DNA from: Oscillospiraceae bacterium
GTDB lineage: Bacteria; Bacillota; Clostridia; Oscillospirales; Oscillospiraceae
Reading direction: 5' to 3'
Assembly (NCBI GenBank): GCA_015068455.1
Contig: SVKO01000005.1
Coordinates: 156,932 to 220,931, forward strand
Length of the DNA stretch: 64,000 nucleotides
Shown piece by piece: positions 53,855-61,957 of this stretch (positions are counted from its first letter, which is position 1; each line of letters starts with the position of its first letter). Position numbers and translations under genes: made by a program. The notes below the pieces were generated by a model. That model was not told the origin of the DNA. It ran no database searches and saw nothing but the letters and a program-made list of their open reading frames with translations.

Positions 53855-54929
53855 TGCCGAGTCCGATCTTCTCACCGTGCTCGAGCATGGACCTCCAGTT
53901 GGTTGTGGGATGCACGGTTTTGACGTGATCCTCCAGCTGCTCAGCGGCCATGCCGAGCATGCTGTTTTTCTCCGGCCGCTGGGCGTTGAGGGCTTCGGCA
54001 CAGGCCATATCCAACGCCACGGGATCGAAGGAGGCAAACATGCCCACGTCCGGAATGATCGGGACGTCGTTCTCGCTGTGGCAGTCGCAGTAGGGGGAAA
54101 CGTCTTTGACAAGGGTCACATGAAAGTGCGGCCTGCCCTGCACCACGGCCTTGGTATACTCCGCGATCTTATAGTTCAGCACGTTGTTGGATTCCTTTTG
54201 GATGGGCTGGATGGCGTCCACCGGACAGACGCTGATGCATCTGCCGCAGCCGACACAGCGCTCCAGGTCGATGTGCGCCTTATGGTTCTCAAACTGCGGC
54301 GCGTCGTGGGCGCAGATGTGCGCGCACTGGCGGCAGCCGATGCAGAGCCTCTGCGCCACCTGGGGCTTGCCGCCGTGATGCATCTCCATCTTGCCCGCCC
54401 GGGAGCCGCAGCCCATGCCGATGTTCTTGAGCGCGCCGCCGATGCCCGCCTCCTCGTGGAGCTTGAAATGAGACAAAGAAACGATGATATCCGCGTCCAT
54501 GACCGCCTTGCCGATCTTTGCCCGGGTAACATACGCCCCGTCCACAGGCACCTCCACGTCGTCCGTGCCCTTGATGCCGTCGCCGATGACCACATGACAG
54601 CCTGTATTGTAGGGATTGAAGCCGTTTTGGTAGGCGGCCTCCAGATGGTCCAGGCCGTTCTTCCGACCGCCGATGTAGAGCGTATTGCAGTCCACCAGGA
54701 AGGGCTTGCCCCCCAGATCCTTGATGATATTCACCAGCACGCGCGCATAATTCGGCCGCAGATAGGCGAGGTTTCCCGGCTCGCCGAAATGCATCTTGAT
54801 CGCGACAAATTTATCCTTGAAGTCGATCTGATCAATGCCCGCCGTCAAAATCAGCCGCGCCAGCTTCTGCACCTGGTTTTCCCGGAATGTCGTATGAAAA
54901 TCCGTAAAATAGACCTTTGCCGCCTCCAT
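53826..54929 (-). CDS. DUF362 protein with two [4Fe-4S] motifs
   Basis: 367 aa from MEAAKVYFTDFHT (AAGGGGG upstream). DUF362 N-terminal part (KMHFGEPGNLAYLRPNY) and an 8-Fe ferredoxin segment near the middle: CIGCRQCAHIC and CVGCGRCISVC. Family members occur in anaerobes and may be ferredoxin-linked oxidoreductases; the reaction is not known. SFDPVALDMACAEA near the end is conserved in the family. Confidence 0.88.
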   Translation of the reverse strand: MEAAKVYFTDFHTTFRENQVQKLARLILTAGIDQIDFKDKFVAIKMHFGEPGNLAYLRPNYARVLVNIIKDLGGKPFLVDCNTLYIGGRKNGLDHLEAAYQNGFNPYNTGCHVVIGDGIKGTDDVEVPVDGAYVTRAKIGKAVMDADIIVSLSHFKLHEEAGIGGALKNIGMGCGSRAGKMEMHHGGKPQVAQRLCIGCRQCAHICAHDAPQFENHKAHIDLERCVGCGRCISVCPVDAIQPIQKESNNVLNYKIAEYTKAVVQGRPHFHVTLVKDVSPYCDCHSENDVPIIPDVGMFASFDPVALDMACAEALNAQRPEKNSMLGMAAEQLEDHVKTVHPTTNWRSMLEHGEKIGLGTMRYELVRI

Positions 54930-54980
54930 AACTGTTTCCCCCTTTTTATTTGTGAACATATGTTCTGTTATTGCAAAATA

Positions 54981-55009
54981 ATTATATACTTTTTCCATTC
55001 AAAAAGCAA
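54981..55009 (-). promoter_or_regulatory. Promoter of the DUF362 gene
   Basis: Leftward TTGCTT (55009-55004) and TATAAT (54986-54981), 17-bp spacing. Confidence 0.65.
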
Positions 55010-55034
55010 GAAAACCGCGCAGCTGCCGCCCCAC

Positions 55035-55063
55035 TTGCTTTTTTATTCACATGATGATATAAT
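55035..55063 (+). promoter_or_regulatory. Promoter of the PAP2 gene
   Basis: TTGCTT (55035-55040) and TATAAT (55058-55063), 17-bp spacing; back to back with the DUF362 promoter, which uses the same hexamers. Confidence 0.68.
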
Positions 55064-55099
55064 GCCATGGATCGCAATTGCTCTGAAAGGAAGTCTTTT

Positions 55100-55744
55100 A
55101 TGAAAAAGCGACGCTTTCGCGAGTTTGTCGCGAACTGGCTGCGAGAGAATCCGCATTTCTGGTATTCGCTTCTTCTGCTGCCCATTTTTATCTGCTATTT
55201 TGTTCCCGAGCAGCTGATTGTCACCGGCTATCACCCCACGCAGATCGCCTTTGACAGCATGATCCCCCTGCTCCCGGGATTTGTCTACTGCTACCTGCTC
55301 TGGTTTCCCCTGCTGGTGTTCGGCGGCTTCTGGCTGCTGTTAACCGACAGCGTGGTCTTCCGCCGCTACATGGTCTTCCTGACCGTCGCCTACCTCATCA
55401 GCGCCGCCGTATACCTGAGCTATCCCAACGGACAGGATCTGCGCCCGACAAATCTAAACGTACATGACTTATCCACGACGATCCTGGCGTTCATCTACCG
55501 TGTGGACACCAATACCAACGTCCTGCCGAGCCTGCACGTCATCGGTTCGGTGGGTGCCGCCGCCGCTCTGTGCAAATCCGAATCGATCCGCAGCGGCCTT
55601 GTGAAGGCGGCCATCGTCATTCTGGCGGTGCTTGTCTCCATCTCCACGGTATTCATCAAGCAGCACGGTATCGTTGATGTGATCGCCGGTCTGGCCGTAG
55701 GCTTGCTGCTGTGCCCGATCATCTGCCGTAAAACGAAAAAATAA
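55100..55744 (+). CDS. PAP2-superfamily membrane phosphatase
   Basis: 214 aa from MKKRRFREFVANW (AAAGGAAG upstream). Six TM helices. PSLHVIGSVG and STVFIKQHGIVDVIAG match the second and third PAP2 phosphatase motifs (His as base and nucleophile). Lipid phosphates, for example undecaprenyl pyrophosphate or phosphatidate, are usual substrates. Confidence 0.85.
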   Translation: MKKRRFREFVANWLRENPHFWYSLLLLPIFICYFVPEQLIVTGYHPTQIAFDSMIPLLPGFVYCYLLWFPLLVFGGFWLLLTDSVVFRRYMVFLTVAYLISAAVYLSYPNGQDLRPTNLNVHDLSTTILAFIYRVDTNTNVLPSLHVIGSVGAAAALCKSESIRSGLVKAAIVILAVLVSISTVFIKQHGIVDVIAGLAVGLLLCPIICRKTKK

Positions 55745-55752
55745 ACCTTTCC

Positions 55753-55787
55753 AAGGCATGGGATATTGACACCCATGCCTTGTTTTG
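55753..55787 (+). terminator. Terminator of the PAP2 gene
   Basis: AAGGCATGGG and CCCATGCCTT around a 9-nt loop, followed by GTTTTG. Confidence 0.8.
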
Positions 55788-55814
55788 ATACTATCATACC
55801 GTCACTATACCACG

Positions 55815-55953
55815 ATTTCTGATGGTCGGGGAAGCGGGGTGCAAATCCCCCACGAAGCCGTCGCTGTAAGGTGGAGCGCGCCGATGATGCCACTGGCGGA
55901 TGCCGGGAAGGCCGGTGCGCGGGGAAACCAAGTCAGAATACCCGGTCAGAAAT
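55815..55953 (+). ncRNA. Cobalamin (B12) riboswitch
   Basis: P1 is ATTTCTGA (55815-55822) with TCAGAAAT (55946-55953). Inside are the conserved blocks GGGGAAGCGGGGTGCAAATC, CCGTCGCTGTAAGG, GATGCCACTGG (B12-box type), CCGGGAAGGCCGG and AGTCAGAATACC. It senses adenosylcobalamin or a related form and should turn off the two downstream genes when B12 is plentiful. Confidence 0.95.
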
Positions 55954-56007
55954 GCCTTGCGAAGGAGCTGCGGTCCTCAGCCATTTGTCGGGTGACGCCG
56001 GCAATTG

Positions 56008-56040
56008 CTTCCTTTCTTCGCATGGCGAGATGAAAGGAAG
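56008..56040 (+). promoter_or_regulatory. Ribosome-site sequestering hairpin of the B12 riboswitch
   Basis: CTTCCTTTC (56008-56016) is the exact complement of GAAAGGAAG (56032-56040), the ribosome site of the DUF4430 gene. No T run follows, so control appears to act on translation. Confidence 0.75.
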
Positions 56041-56046
56041 ATGCAA

Positions 56047-56439
56047 ATGAAAAAATCCCGTAAAACCTTGCTGATCGTTCTGATCCTTGTCCTGGTGATC
56101 GCGGCCATGGTCGCGGCGTGGTTCTATTTCGGGCCCAACGGCGTTGCCGGCAAGAAGACCATCACCGTCGAGGTCACCCATCTCGACGGCACCACCAACA
56201 CCTTCGAAGTCAAAACCGATGAAGAGTTCCTCGGGCCGGCCCTGGAGAATATAAAACTGATCTCCGGCTCCGACAGCGAATACGGCCTGTTCATCGACAC
56301 GGTGGACGGCGAGTATGCCGATCCCGAGAAGAGCGAATGGTGGGTCTTCACCGTCAACGGAGAAATGGGCAACTACGGCGCCGACCAGCAGCCCATCGCA
56401 GACAAGGACGTGTACGCATTCAGCGTCTATGAAGGATAG
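56047..56439 (+). CDS. DUF4430 surface protein, transcobalamin-like domain
   Basis: 130 aa from MKKSRKTLLIVLIL (an ATG two codons earlier is too near the ribosome site). An N-terminal TM anchor is followed by a DUF4430 domain: ITVEVTHLDGTTNTFEV, EEFLGPALE, YGLFIDTVDGEYAD, EWWVFTVNGE. This fold is shared with the C-terminal domain of intrinsic factor and transcobalamin. Under a B12 riboswitch and followed by an ECF S-component, it probably hands cobalamin to the importer. Confidence 0.85.
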   Translation: MKKSRKTLLIVLILVLVIAAMVAAWFYFGPNGVAGKKTITVEVTHLDGTTNTFEVKTDEEFLGPALENIKLISGSDSEYGLFIDTVDGEYADPEKSEWWVFTVNGEMGNYGADQQPIADKDVYAFSVYEG

Positions 56440-56914
56440 TCGGCTTCGTGATCTGATCGTCCTGGGGTTGCTGGCCTGTCTGATGTTCGGCGCGAAATTC
56501 GCCCTGCAGAATATCCCGAACGTCCATTTGGGGGCGGTGCTGATCATCGTAGCGACCCTTCGCTTCGGTTACAAGGCCCTGTACATGGTCTTTGTCTATA
56601 TCATGCTCGAGGGTCTGTTCTTCGGCTTCAGCATCTGGTGGGTCCCCTACATCTACATCTGGGCCATCCTGGTGCTGGCTGTACTGCCCCAGCGAAGGCA
56701 CAAGTCCTGGCTGCTGCTCAGCTTGACCGGCGCCCTGCACGGCTATCTGTTCGGCGCCATGTGCTCGCTTGTTACCATTGTTTTAAGCGGCCTCAAAGCA
56801 GGATTCGCCTTTTGGATCGCCGGTATCCCCTACGATCTGATCCACGGAACGTCCAATCTCGTCCTCTGTTTGGTGCTTCTGCGCCCGCTTTATAATCTTG
56901 CTGAAAAATACTGA
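56429..56914 (+). CDS. ECF transporter S-component, cobalamin-type (CbrT-like)
   Basis: 161 aa from ATG 56429, overlapping the DUF4430 gene by 11 bp. Six TM helices; the start (LRDLIVLGLLACLMFGAKFAL) and GYLFGAMCSLVTIVL are of the S-component type. It binds its vitamin and docks on a shared EcfT/EcfA energising unit encoded elsewhere. B12 specificity is inferred from the riboswitch and the partner gene. Confidence 0.85.
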   Translation: MKDSRLRDLIVLGLLACLMFGAKFALQNIPNVHLGAVLIIVATLRFGYKALYMVFVYIMLEGLFFGFSIWWVPYIYIWAILVLAVLPQRRHKSWLLLSLTGALHGYLFGAMCSLVTIVLSGLKAGFAFWIAGIPYDLIHGTSNLVLCLVLLRPLYNLAEKY

Positions 56915-56951
56915 AAAAAGCCGCCCTGCGCTGAGGCAGGGCGGCTTTTTT
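56914..56951. terminator. Bidirectional terminator behind the B12 operon
   Basis: AAAAAGCCGCCCTGC and GCAGGGCGGCTTTTT around a 6-nt loop; it also covers the last base of the convergent gene. Confidence 0.92.
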
Positions 56952-57343
56952 CAGAAGCTCCAGGAAATCGGCGGCGCGGTAAACGAGCAAATGGACGCCT
57001 CGGCATTTTTGAGATAAAAAACCTCCATTACGCCGTCATCCTCGCTGTACATGGCGCGCAGATCGGGGTTCTGCTCCAGCATGGCGGCTTTGGCCTCCCG
57101 GCGCTCATCGCGGACGGCCGCGGCACTCAGGCGGATCCATTCTCCCCCGGCCATGCCGGAAATTTCGATCTTCGGATCGGCCGTGAGCTGCTTAAACACC
57201 TGCTTTCCGTTGCCGGTGATAAGATACAGCTTCTCCTCAAACACAGCCACAGCCCCAAACGGCCGGACCCGCGGCTGATCGCCATCGGCGGTGGCAAGAT
57301 AAAACACGCCGCATGCCTTCAGAAAATCATACGCTTTTTTCAT
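56951..57343 (-). CDS. Pyridoxamine 5'-phosphate oxidase-family flavoprotein
   Basis: 130 aa from MKKAYDFLKACGVFYLATA (GGAGC upstream). Split-barrel FMN-binding fold: DQPRVRPFGAVAVFEEKLYL, TGNGKQVFKQLTADPKIEIS, WIRLSAAAV. Small proteins of this group bind FMN or F420-like cofactors and reduce varied substrates; not likely a true PdxH, which is longer. Confidence 0.87.
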   Translation of the reverse strand: MKKAYDFLKACGVFYLATADGDQPRVRPFGAVAVFEEKLYLITGNGKQVFKQLTADPKIEISGMAGGEWIRLSAAAVRDERREAKAAMLEQNPDLRAMYSEDDGVMEVFYLKNAEASICSFTAPPISWSF

Positions 57344-57472
57344 AGAACAATGCTCCTTTCCAACGCAGGTTCGTTCTGTCATTTTTGAATTTACCACAGT
57401 TTTAAGAACATGTCAAATCCGATCTGAGCATGCTTTTTCGTCCACTATTTAGACGTATACAGAAAAAAAGCA

Positions 57473-57501
57473 TTGACAAAAAGCATGTCAGCGGGTATAA
57501 T
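57473..57501 (+). promoter_or_regulatory. Consensus promoter of tRNA-Met/tRNA-Glu
   Basis: TTGACA (57473-57478), 17 bp, TATAAT (57496-57501), 22 bp before tRNA-Met. Confidence 0.9.
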
Positions 57502-57523
57502 CAATCTTGCTGTTAAAACACAT

Positions 57524-57599
57524 GGCGGCATAGCTCAGTTGGTAGAGCATTCGGTTCATACCCGGAGTGTCATCTGTTCGAGTCAGATTGCCGCTACCA
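57524..57599 (+). tRNA. tRNA-Met (CAT), elongator type
   Basis: 76 nt with CCA. Acceptor GGCGGCA/TGCCGCT, anticodon loop TTCATAC, T-loop TTCGAGT. Similar to Bacillus elongator tRNA-Met in the acceptor and anticodon arm. Confidence 0.93.
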
Positions 57600-57674
57600 G
57601 GCCCGTTGGTCAAGGGGTTAAGACACCGCCCTTTCACGGCGGTAACATGGGTTCGAATCCCGTACGGGTCACCA
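57600..57674 (+). tRNA. tRNA-Glu (TTC)
   Basis: 75 nt with CCA, beginning at the base after the tRNA-Met CCA with no spacer. Acceptor GGCCCGT/ACGGGTC, anticodon loop CTTTCAC, T-loop TTCGAAT. Confidence 0.96.
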
Positions 57675-57714
57675 AAGAAAAAGCACCCCGTTGGGGTGCT
57701 TTTTCTTTGGTGAC
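57668..57714 (+). terminator. tRNA-Glu terminator built on the tRNA CCA end
   Basis: Perfect 22-bp palindrome: GTCACC (tRNA tail) through AAGCACCCC, loop GTT, and its complement ending GGTGAC. T5 lies inside the right arm. Confidence 0.9.
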
Positions 57715-58362
57715 AGGGATTCGAACAGGGCGGCGGCGCAGCCGCAACCAATGCTCCGGTGGAGCGTTGGTTAGCCCGCGGGAGAATCCCCCTCCGAATA
57801 CCGCACGCTTTCAGGCCGGCGTCTTTCCCTGACCGACACAAAAAGCACCCCGTTGGGGTGCTTTTTCTTTGGTGACAGGGATTCGAACAGGGCGGCCTTC
57901 GCTTGCGAAGGCATCAAACTGTCCGGTGGACAGTTTGATAGCCCGCGGGAGAATCCCCCTCCGAATTCCGCATGCTTTCAGGCTGGCGTATTTCCTTGAC
58001 TGACACGAAAAGCACCCCGTTGGGGTGCTTTTTCTTTGGTAACAGGGATTCGAACAGGGCGGCGGCGAAGCCGTAACCAATGCTCCGGTGGAGCGTTGGT
58101 TAGCCCGCGGGAGAGTCCTCTTCCGAATACCGCAAGTCCTCGGGCTGGCGTCTCCCCCTGACCGACACAAAAAGCACCCCAACGGGGTGCTTTTTCTTTG
58201 GTGACAGGGATTCGAACAGGGCGGCGGCGCAGCCGCAACCAATGCTCCGGTGGAGCGTTGGTTAGCCCGCGGGAGAATCCCCCATCGATTTCCGCCGCAC
58301 TTTTGGATGCGAATACACTTGACTGACACAAAACAGGCACCCTACGGGTGCCTGTTTCTTTA
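57709..58362 (+). repeat. Four tandem ~165-bp hairpin units with tRNA-tail remnants
   Basis: Units start with GGTGACAGGG or GGTAACAGGG at 57709, 57871, 58038 and 58200 (162, 167, 162 bp apart). Each holds an inverted truncated tRNA 3' tail (complement of TTCGAATCCCTGTCACC), a small GC hairpin, a longer hairpin with apex TCCGGTGGA, the conserved AGCCCGCGGGAGA, and a spacer ending near GACACA. A terminator-like hairpin (GCACCCC-loop-GGGGTGC) links the units, and a last hairpin CAGGCACCC/GGGTGCCTG closes the array. In unit 2 both hairpins have other stem sequences but still pair. No gene is credible here; 684 bp lie between the tRNA and the next gene. Confidence 0.85.
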
Positions 58363-58773
58363 TCCATCCTCGTCCGGAAGCAGGTAGAAGATATACTTTT
58401 CCTTGCTTTTCCAGTCAACAACGGTCAATTTGTTTTTTGTTTTTCTTTTTATATATAAATCATATAATACTTCGTCGTATTGCTTTCCGTCAATTTCTTC
58501 ATCCCTTTCGATGAAAAAGCTTGTTGAATGGAATTTAAAAACCCCTCGACATTGCATCGTCGATCCATCTTTTACAACCTCAACATCGACGGCATGGCTG
58601 GGGTGGAACTCCATTGTCATGTTGAGCTCCTCGCTGTACCATTTCCCGGATTTCGGGATCAGCCGGTCAGGCGCACTCATTTGCAGTTCGCCGCGGATCA
58701 CGAAAAAGAGTCCGAGCACAATCATTATGATCCCCGCTTTCATGAGCGGATGCATCTTTTTCCAGTGCTTCAT
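58360..58773 (-). CDS. Hypothetical membrane-anchored protein
   Basis: 137 aa. One N-terminal TM helix (AGIIMIVLGLFFVIRG, about 12-28) and an outer domain of about 105 residues with alternating strands (MTMEFHPSHAVDVEVV, KYIFYLLP). GGGGAGG lies 10 bp before the ATG. Codons are more AT-rich than those of neighbours. No family recognised. Its end abuts the repeat array. Confidence 0.7.
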   Translation of the reverse strand: MKHWKKMHPLMKAGIIMIVLGLFFVIRGELQMSAPDRLIPKSGKWYSEELNMTMEFHPSHAVDVEVVKDGSTMQCRGVFKFHSTSFFIERDEEIDGKQYDEVLYDLYIKRKTKNKLTVVDWKSKEKYIFYLLPDEDG

Positions 58774-58789
58774 GTTATATCGCCTCCCC

Positions 58790-60574
58790 TTATGGCTGCT
58801 CCAGAGAATTCAGCGGAACCTGGCTGATCTCGCTGCTGCCGTCGTCGTGAACCGTGATGAGGGTGCCGCCGCGCTGCTCCGTCATCCGGGCGATCCCCGG
58901 CGTGGCGAGATAGTCGATACTCATGCCGTAGGTCAGCCGGATACCCTCATATTCGATGGAATAGTTGTTCAGATGGTTGTGGCCGCAGAACATGCCGGTG
59001 GTGCTGCCGAGCTCCTTCGCAGCTTCAAACAGGCTGCTCGGATGCTCGGAAGCTCCGACCTCATGGCCCTTCACGCCGAAATAGTACCGGACCTCATCGC
59101 TCCCCTGCTCGTACAGGTCATATGCCGTCTGATATTCCTGGAGCGGAATGTGGAAAAACACCAGCGAGGGGACGGTTTCCCGCGCTTCCTGATTCAGCCG
59201 AAGGATCTGCTGCCGGTACCATTCCACCTGGTCGTCGTGGATATAGTCGTATTTATTGAAGCCTTCCCCGGTGTAGGCGTTGGAGTCAATCAGGAAAATC
59301 GCCTGATTCAGCCTGCCGTCCGCCCGGCGGATCTCAATGAGCTGATTGTTTCTTCCATAGACGTCCGGCTGAACATAGGGATAGAGCAACGTGTGGCTGG
59401 TATCCCACGAAAGGGACTGATACAGCGCCTGCAGGCCGGATGTATCCGTGGCGGCATAGCTCTCGGTGTCATGGTTGCCGTAAGTGAAGGCCCACGGGAT
59501 GCCTGTGTTGCGCATGAACGCGGCAAACTGCTGCACAGGCGCCGTGTTGTTGAAGGAGAAGGAGGACAGGCCCACCGGATAGCTGAGGTCGCCGGTGACG
59601 ACGACCAGATCGGGTCTGGTCGCCTCCAGCAGGGCATAGATGGCCTGCAGCGCCTTGAGATCCTTGTCGAAGCACAGGGCGCTGCCGCCCAGGTGGATGT
59701 CAGTGAGCTGGAGGATGCGGAAATCGCTCCGGTCGGCCTTGGTCATGGTATAGACGCCGGTGGCCTCGTCATAGGAAATCTCATTTTCGCCCTCGTAAAG
59801 GTAGGGGATCGTATTGATGTATGGCTGTGTGAGCCAAAGATCCCGCGACAGGAATTTATAGGCGCCCAGCAGCAGCGAAACAGAAAGGACGACGGCGAGC
59901 ACCGCGCGTGCATGATTCCTGGTGGAATAGGTGCAGCGATTCAGCCGCGTGAAGCTGTAAATGACGATCCAGATCGCAAACAGCGCCAGGAAGAACGCCG
60001 AGATATCCAGCACAAAAATGCGCTCAAACCCATAACACAGGCCGATGGCCAGGAGCAGGAACACGCCGCCCGTAATCAGGATGAACCGGTACTCCCTGCG
60101 CAGCATGCCCCACTTTTCCGGCTGCCACCACCGCTGGAGCAGGCGCAGCTTGCGCAGATTGACGACCAGGAAGAAGGCCCCGATCAGCAGCCGCAGGGCG
60201 GCGGTGGAGAGATTGCCCAGGATCTCCAGGGCGCTGTAATAAAAGCTCAGATGCACGACGCCCAGGACGACGCTCAGCACCAGCAGCCAGACGACCAGCA
60301 GCCAGATAAGGCTCCGGCGGGCATACCTGTCAAACAGCCGGTGGATCAGGTCCTCCGGCGTGCCGGAAAGATCCGGCTCCGGCGTCTGATCCCGGTGGTC
60401 GCGGATGACCAGAACCATCGCTGCAAAAAGTCCGGCCGCCAGGAGCCCAATCAGCAGCGAATACCATGCAAATTCCCGTACCGCGTACAGCACGCAGACG
60501 CATGCCAGAATTCCCAGTGCGGTGGTCAGATAGATATATCGCCGTTCCCGGCGAAAGGCCGTAATAAAATCCAT
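58790..60574 (-). CDS. Membrane-bound metallophosphoesterase
   Basis: 594 aa from MDFITAFRRERRY; GGAG is 9 bp upstream, and the longer frame has no site. About six TM helices fill the first 260 residues. The outer C-terminal domain is a calcineurin-like phosphoesterase: LTDIHLGG, VVTGDLSYPVG, TYGNHDTES, FFHIPLQEY and MFCGHNHLNNY. Substrate unknown; surface phosphodiesters or polyphosphates are possible. 16 bp upstream of the small membrane protein on the same strand. Confidence 0.85.
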   Translation of the reverse strand: MDFITAFRRERRYIYLTTALGILACVCVLYAVREFAWYSLLIGLLAAGLFAAMVLVIRDHRDQTPEPDLSGTPEDLIHRLFDRYARRSLIWLLVVWLLVLSVVLGVVHLSFYYSALEILGNLSTAALRLLIGAFFLVVNLRKLRLLQRWWQPEKWGMLRREYRFILITGGVFLLLAIGLCYGFERIFVLDISAFFLALFAIWIVIYSFTRLNRCTYSTRNHARAVLAVVLSVSLLLGAYKFLSRDLWLTQPYINTIPYLYEGENEISYDEATGVYTMTKADRSDFRILQLTDIHLGGSALCFDKDLKALQAIYALLEATRPDLVVVTGDLSYPVGLSSFSFNNTAPVQQFAAFMRNTGIPWAFTYGNHDTESYAATDTSGLQALYQSLSWDTSHTLLYPYVQPDVYGRNNQLIEIRRADGRLNQAIFLIDSNAYTGEGFNKYDYIHDDQVEWYRQQILRLNQEARETVPSLVFFHIPLQEYQTAYDLYEQGSDEVRYYFGVKGHEVGASEHPSSLFEAAKELGSTTGMFCGHNHLNNYSIEYEGIRLTYGMSIDYLATPGIARMTEQRGGTLITVHDDGSSEISQVPLNSLEQP

Positions 60575-60645
60575 AACGCGCAGCTCCATTTCAGCGGTTG
60601 CTATGATGATTATACCGTACTTTTTCGACAATCACAACACCAAAC

Positions 60646-60678
60646 GAAAAAAAGCAGGCGCTCTGAGAGCGCCTGCTT
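60646..60678 (-). terminator. Terminator of the small membrane protein gene
   Basis: AAGCAGGCGCTC-TGA-GAGCGCCTGCTT, with a T run on the leftward strand. Confidence 0.88.
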
Positions 60679-60691
60679 CTTTGATTGAGCT

Positions 60692-61135
60692 TTACTGCTT
60701 CCCTTCCTCCCGCTTCAGCAGTTTCCATGCCACGAATCCCGTGATGGCCTGGCACAGGCCGAACACAAAGTAAATCGTGGACATGAAGTTCAACGGGAAC
60801 ATATAGAACTGGATGCAGATCCAGAGCATCAAGGTCACGCCGAAGATCCCGCCAAGGATCACGCCGAGCTTCTTTTTCTTCAGCAAAAGCACCGCGGCGG
60901 TCAGATTTGTCAGCCCGTTCACGATCAGCAGGGCGATCCCGGAAAAGGTATAATCCCGGAACAGCACGTCGGCGAAGGGCAATTTCTGAAAGAACGGAAG
61001 CATGTTTTCCATGTGCAGGATTTTGCCGCTCGGTTCGATCAGCATGCTCACGCCGCCGACGACCGCACCGATCCCGATGAACAACGTCCAGAAGATCAGC
61101 CATTTCCGGGCTGTGTTGTACCGTGATTTTTTCAT
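60692..61135 (-). CDS. Hypothetical four-TM membrane protein
   Basis: 147 aa from MKKSRYNTARKWLIFW (GGAGGAATAAAC upstream). Four hydrophobic segments (about 11-33, 62-85, 90-112, 117-138) with short loops; the first loop has EPSGKILHMENMLPFFQ. No motif points to a function. It may belong to small DUF families of integral membrane proteins. Confidence 0.75.
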   Translation of the reverse strand: MKKSRYNTARKWLIFWTLFIGIGAVVGGVSMLIEPSGKILHMENMLPFFQKLPFADVLFRDYTFSGIALLIVNGLTNLTAAVLLLKKKKLGVILGGIFGVTLMLWICIQFYMFPLNFMSTIYFVFGLCQAITGFVAWKLLKREEGKQ

Positions 61136-61249
61136 GTTTATTCCTCCAGTAAAGACAAAAGCATTTCTCTTATTATAGCGCACTTCCTCGCATGACGCAA
61201 TCCCAAACGCAAAACAGCGTGCATTCCGCAGAATGTCCGCCGCTTGATC

Positions 61250-61945
61250 TCATGATCCAAAGTCTTTTTCTTCCATGCACTGTACGATCTTCAGTTCGTC
61301 CGGTGCAACCTTGCAGGACAGGTACAGCACCCGAACGCCCGAGGACACGGCGTCCGCCAAAGCTTCGGCAAAGGCGGGATGGGTCTGCACATTCGGAAGC
61401 ACCCGTTTCACTCGCGGCATAGCGATCACAAAGGCAAGAAAGCTCTCATAGCCCTCCCCTGCAGCCTTGACAAGCTCGCGCAGATGCTTTACCCCGCGCT
61501 CCGTTGGAGCATCGGGGAAAAAACCGACGCCGCCGCGCTCCAGGGTGCAGCCTTTGACCTCCATCAGAATCTTTCTGTTTTCAGCCTCAAGATAAAAATC
61601 GACCCGGGAATCCCCGTAAGTAAACTCTGGACGGATCAGACGCACATCGGCAAAGGGCGCAGGATCCCCGGCGAGCCACTCTGCCGCCACCTTGTTGCAG
61701 GCCTGGGAATCAATGTTCACCCAGCCCAAACCGGGCTTGCGGACGCTGATCAGATCATAGCGGGTTTTTCTGTCAGATCCGCTGCCTGGCGTCAGGGCAA
61801 CCTGCGCTCCCGGCAGAAGGAGCTCTCGCAGTCTGCCGGTATTTTTCACATGCACGATCTCTTCCCCGCCATCTGTCCAAACCGTCGCCGCGAACCGATT
61901 CAAGCGCGCACGGAATTCTGCGAGGATAACGTTCTCATACTTCAT
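61250..61945 (-). CDS. sfsA: SfsA-family protein
   Basis: 231 aa, typical length. LAEFRARLNRFAATV, HVKNTGRLRELLLPGAQV, SVRKPGLGWVNIDSQACN and ILMEVKGCTLERGGVGFFPDAPTERG are family blocks; D and E of the last region resemble a nuclease core. SfsA was named for sugar fermentation stimulation; its molecular role (DNA binding or nuclease) remains unclear. 12 bp behind the ArsC-family gene. Confidence 0.93.
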   Translation of the reverse strand: MKYENVILAEFRARLNRFAATVWTDGGEEIVHVKNTGRLRELLLPGAQVALTPGSGSDRKTRYDLISVRKPGLGWVNIDSQACNKVAAEWLAGDPAPFADVRLIRPEFTYGDSRVDFYLEAENRKILMEVKGCTLERGGVGFFPDAPTERGVKHLRELVKAAGEGYESFLAFVIAMPRVKRVLPNVQTHPAFAEALADAVSSGVRVLYLSCKVAPDELKIVQCMEEKDFGS

Positions 61946-61957
61946 GGCTTCTCCCTG

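Noticed and set aside
57709..58362. Possible CRISPR array
   Set aside because: Units are about 165 bp, spacers are not unique 30-40-mers, units contain terminators and tRNA remnants, and no cas genes are in the window.
57800..58420. Repetitive small reading frames over the tRNA-Glu array (similar repeated peptides)
   Set aside because: They are translations of the non-coding hairpin units, without ribosome sites, and their repeats simply follow the DNA period.
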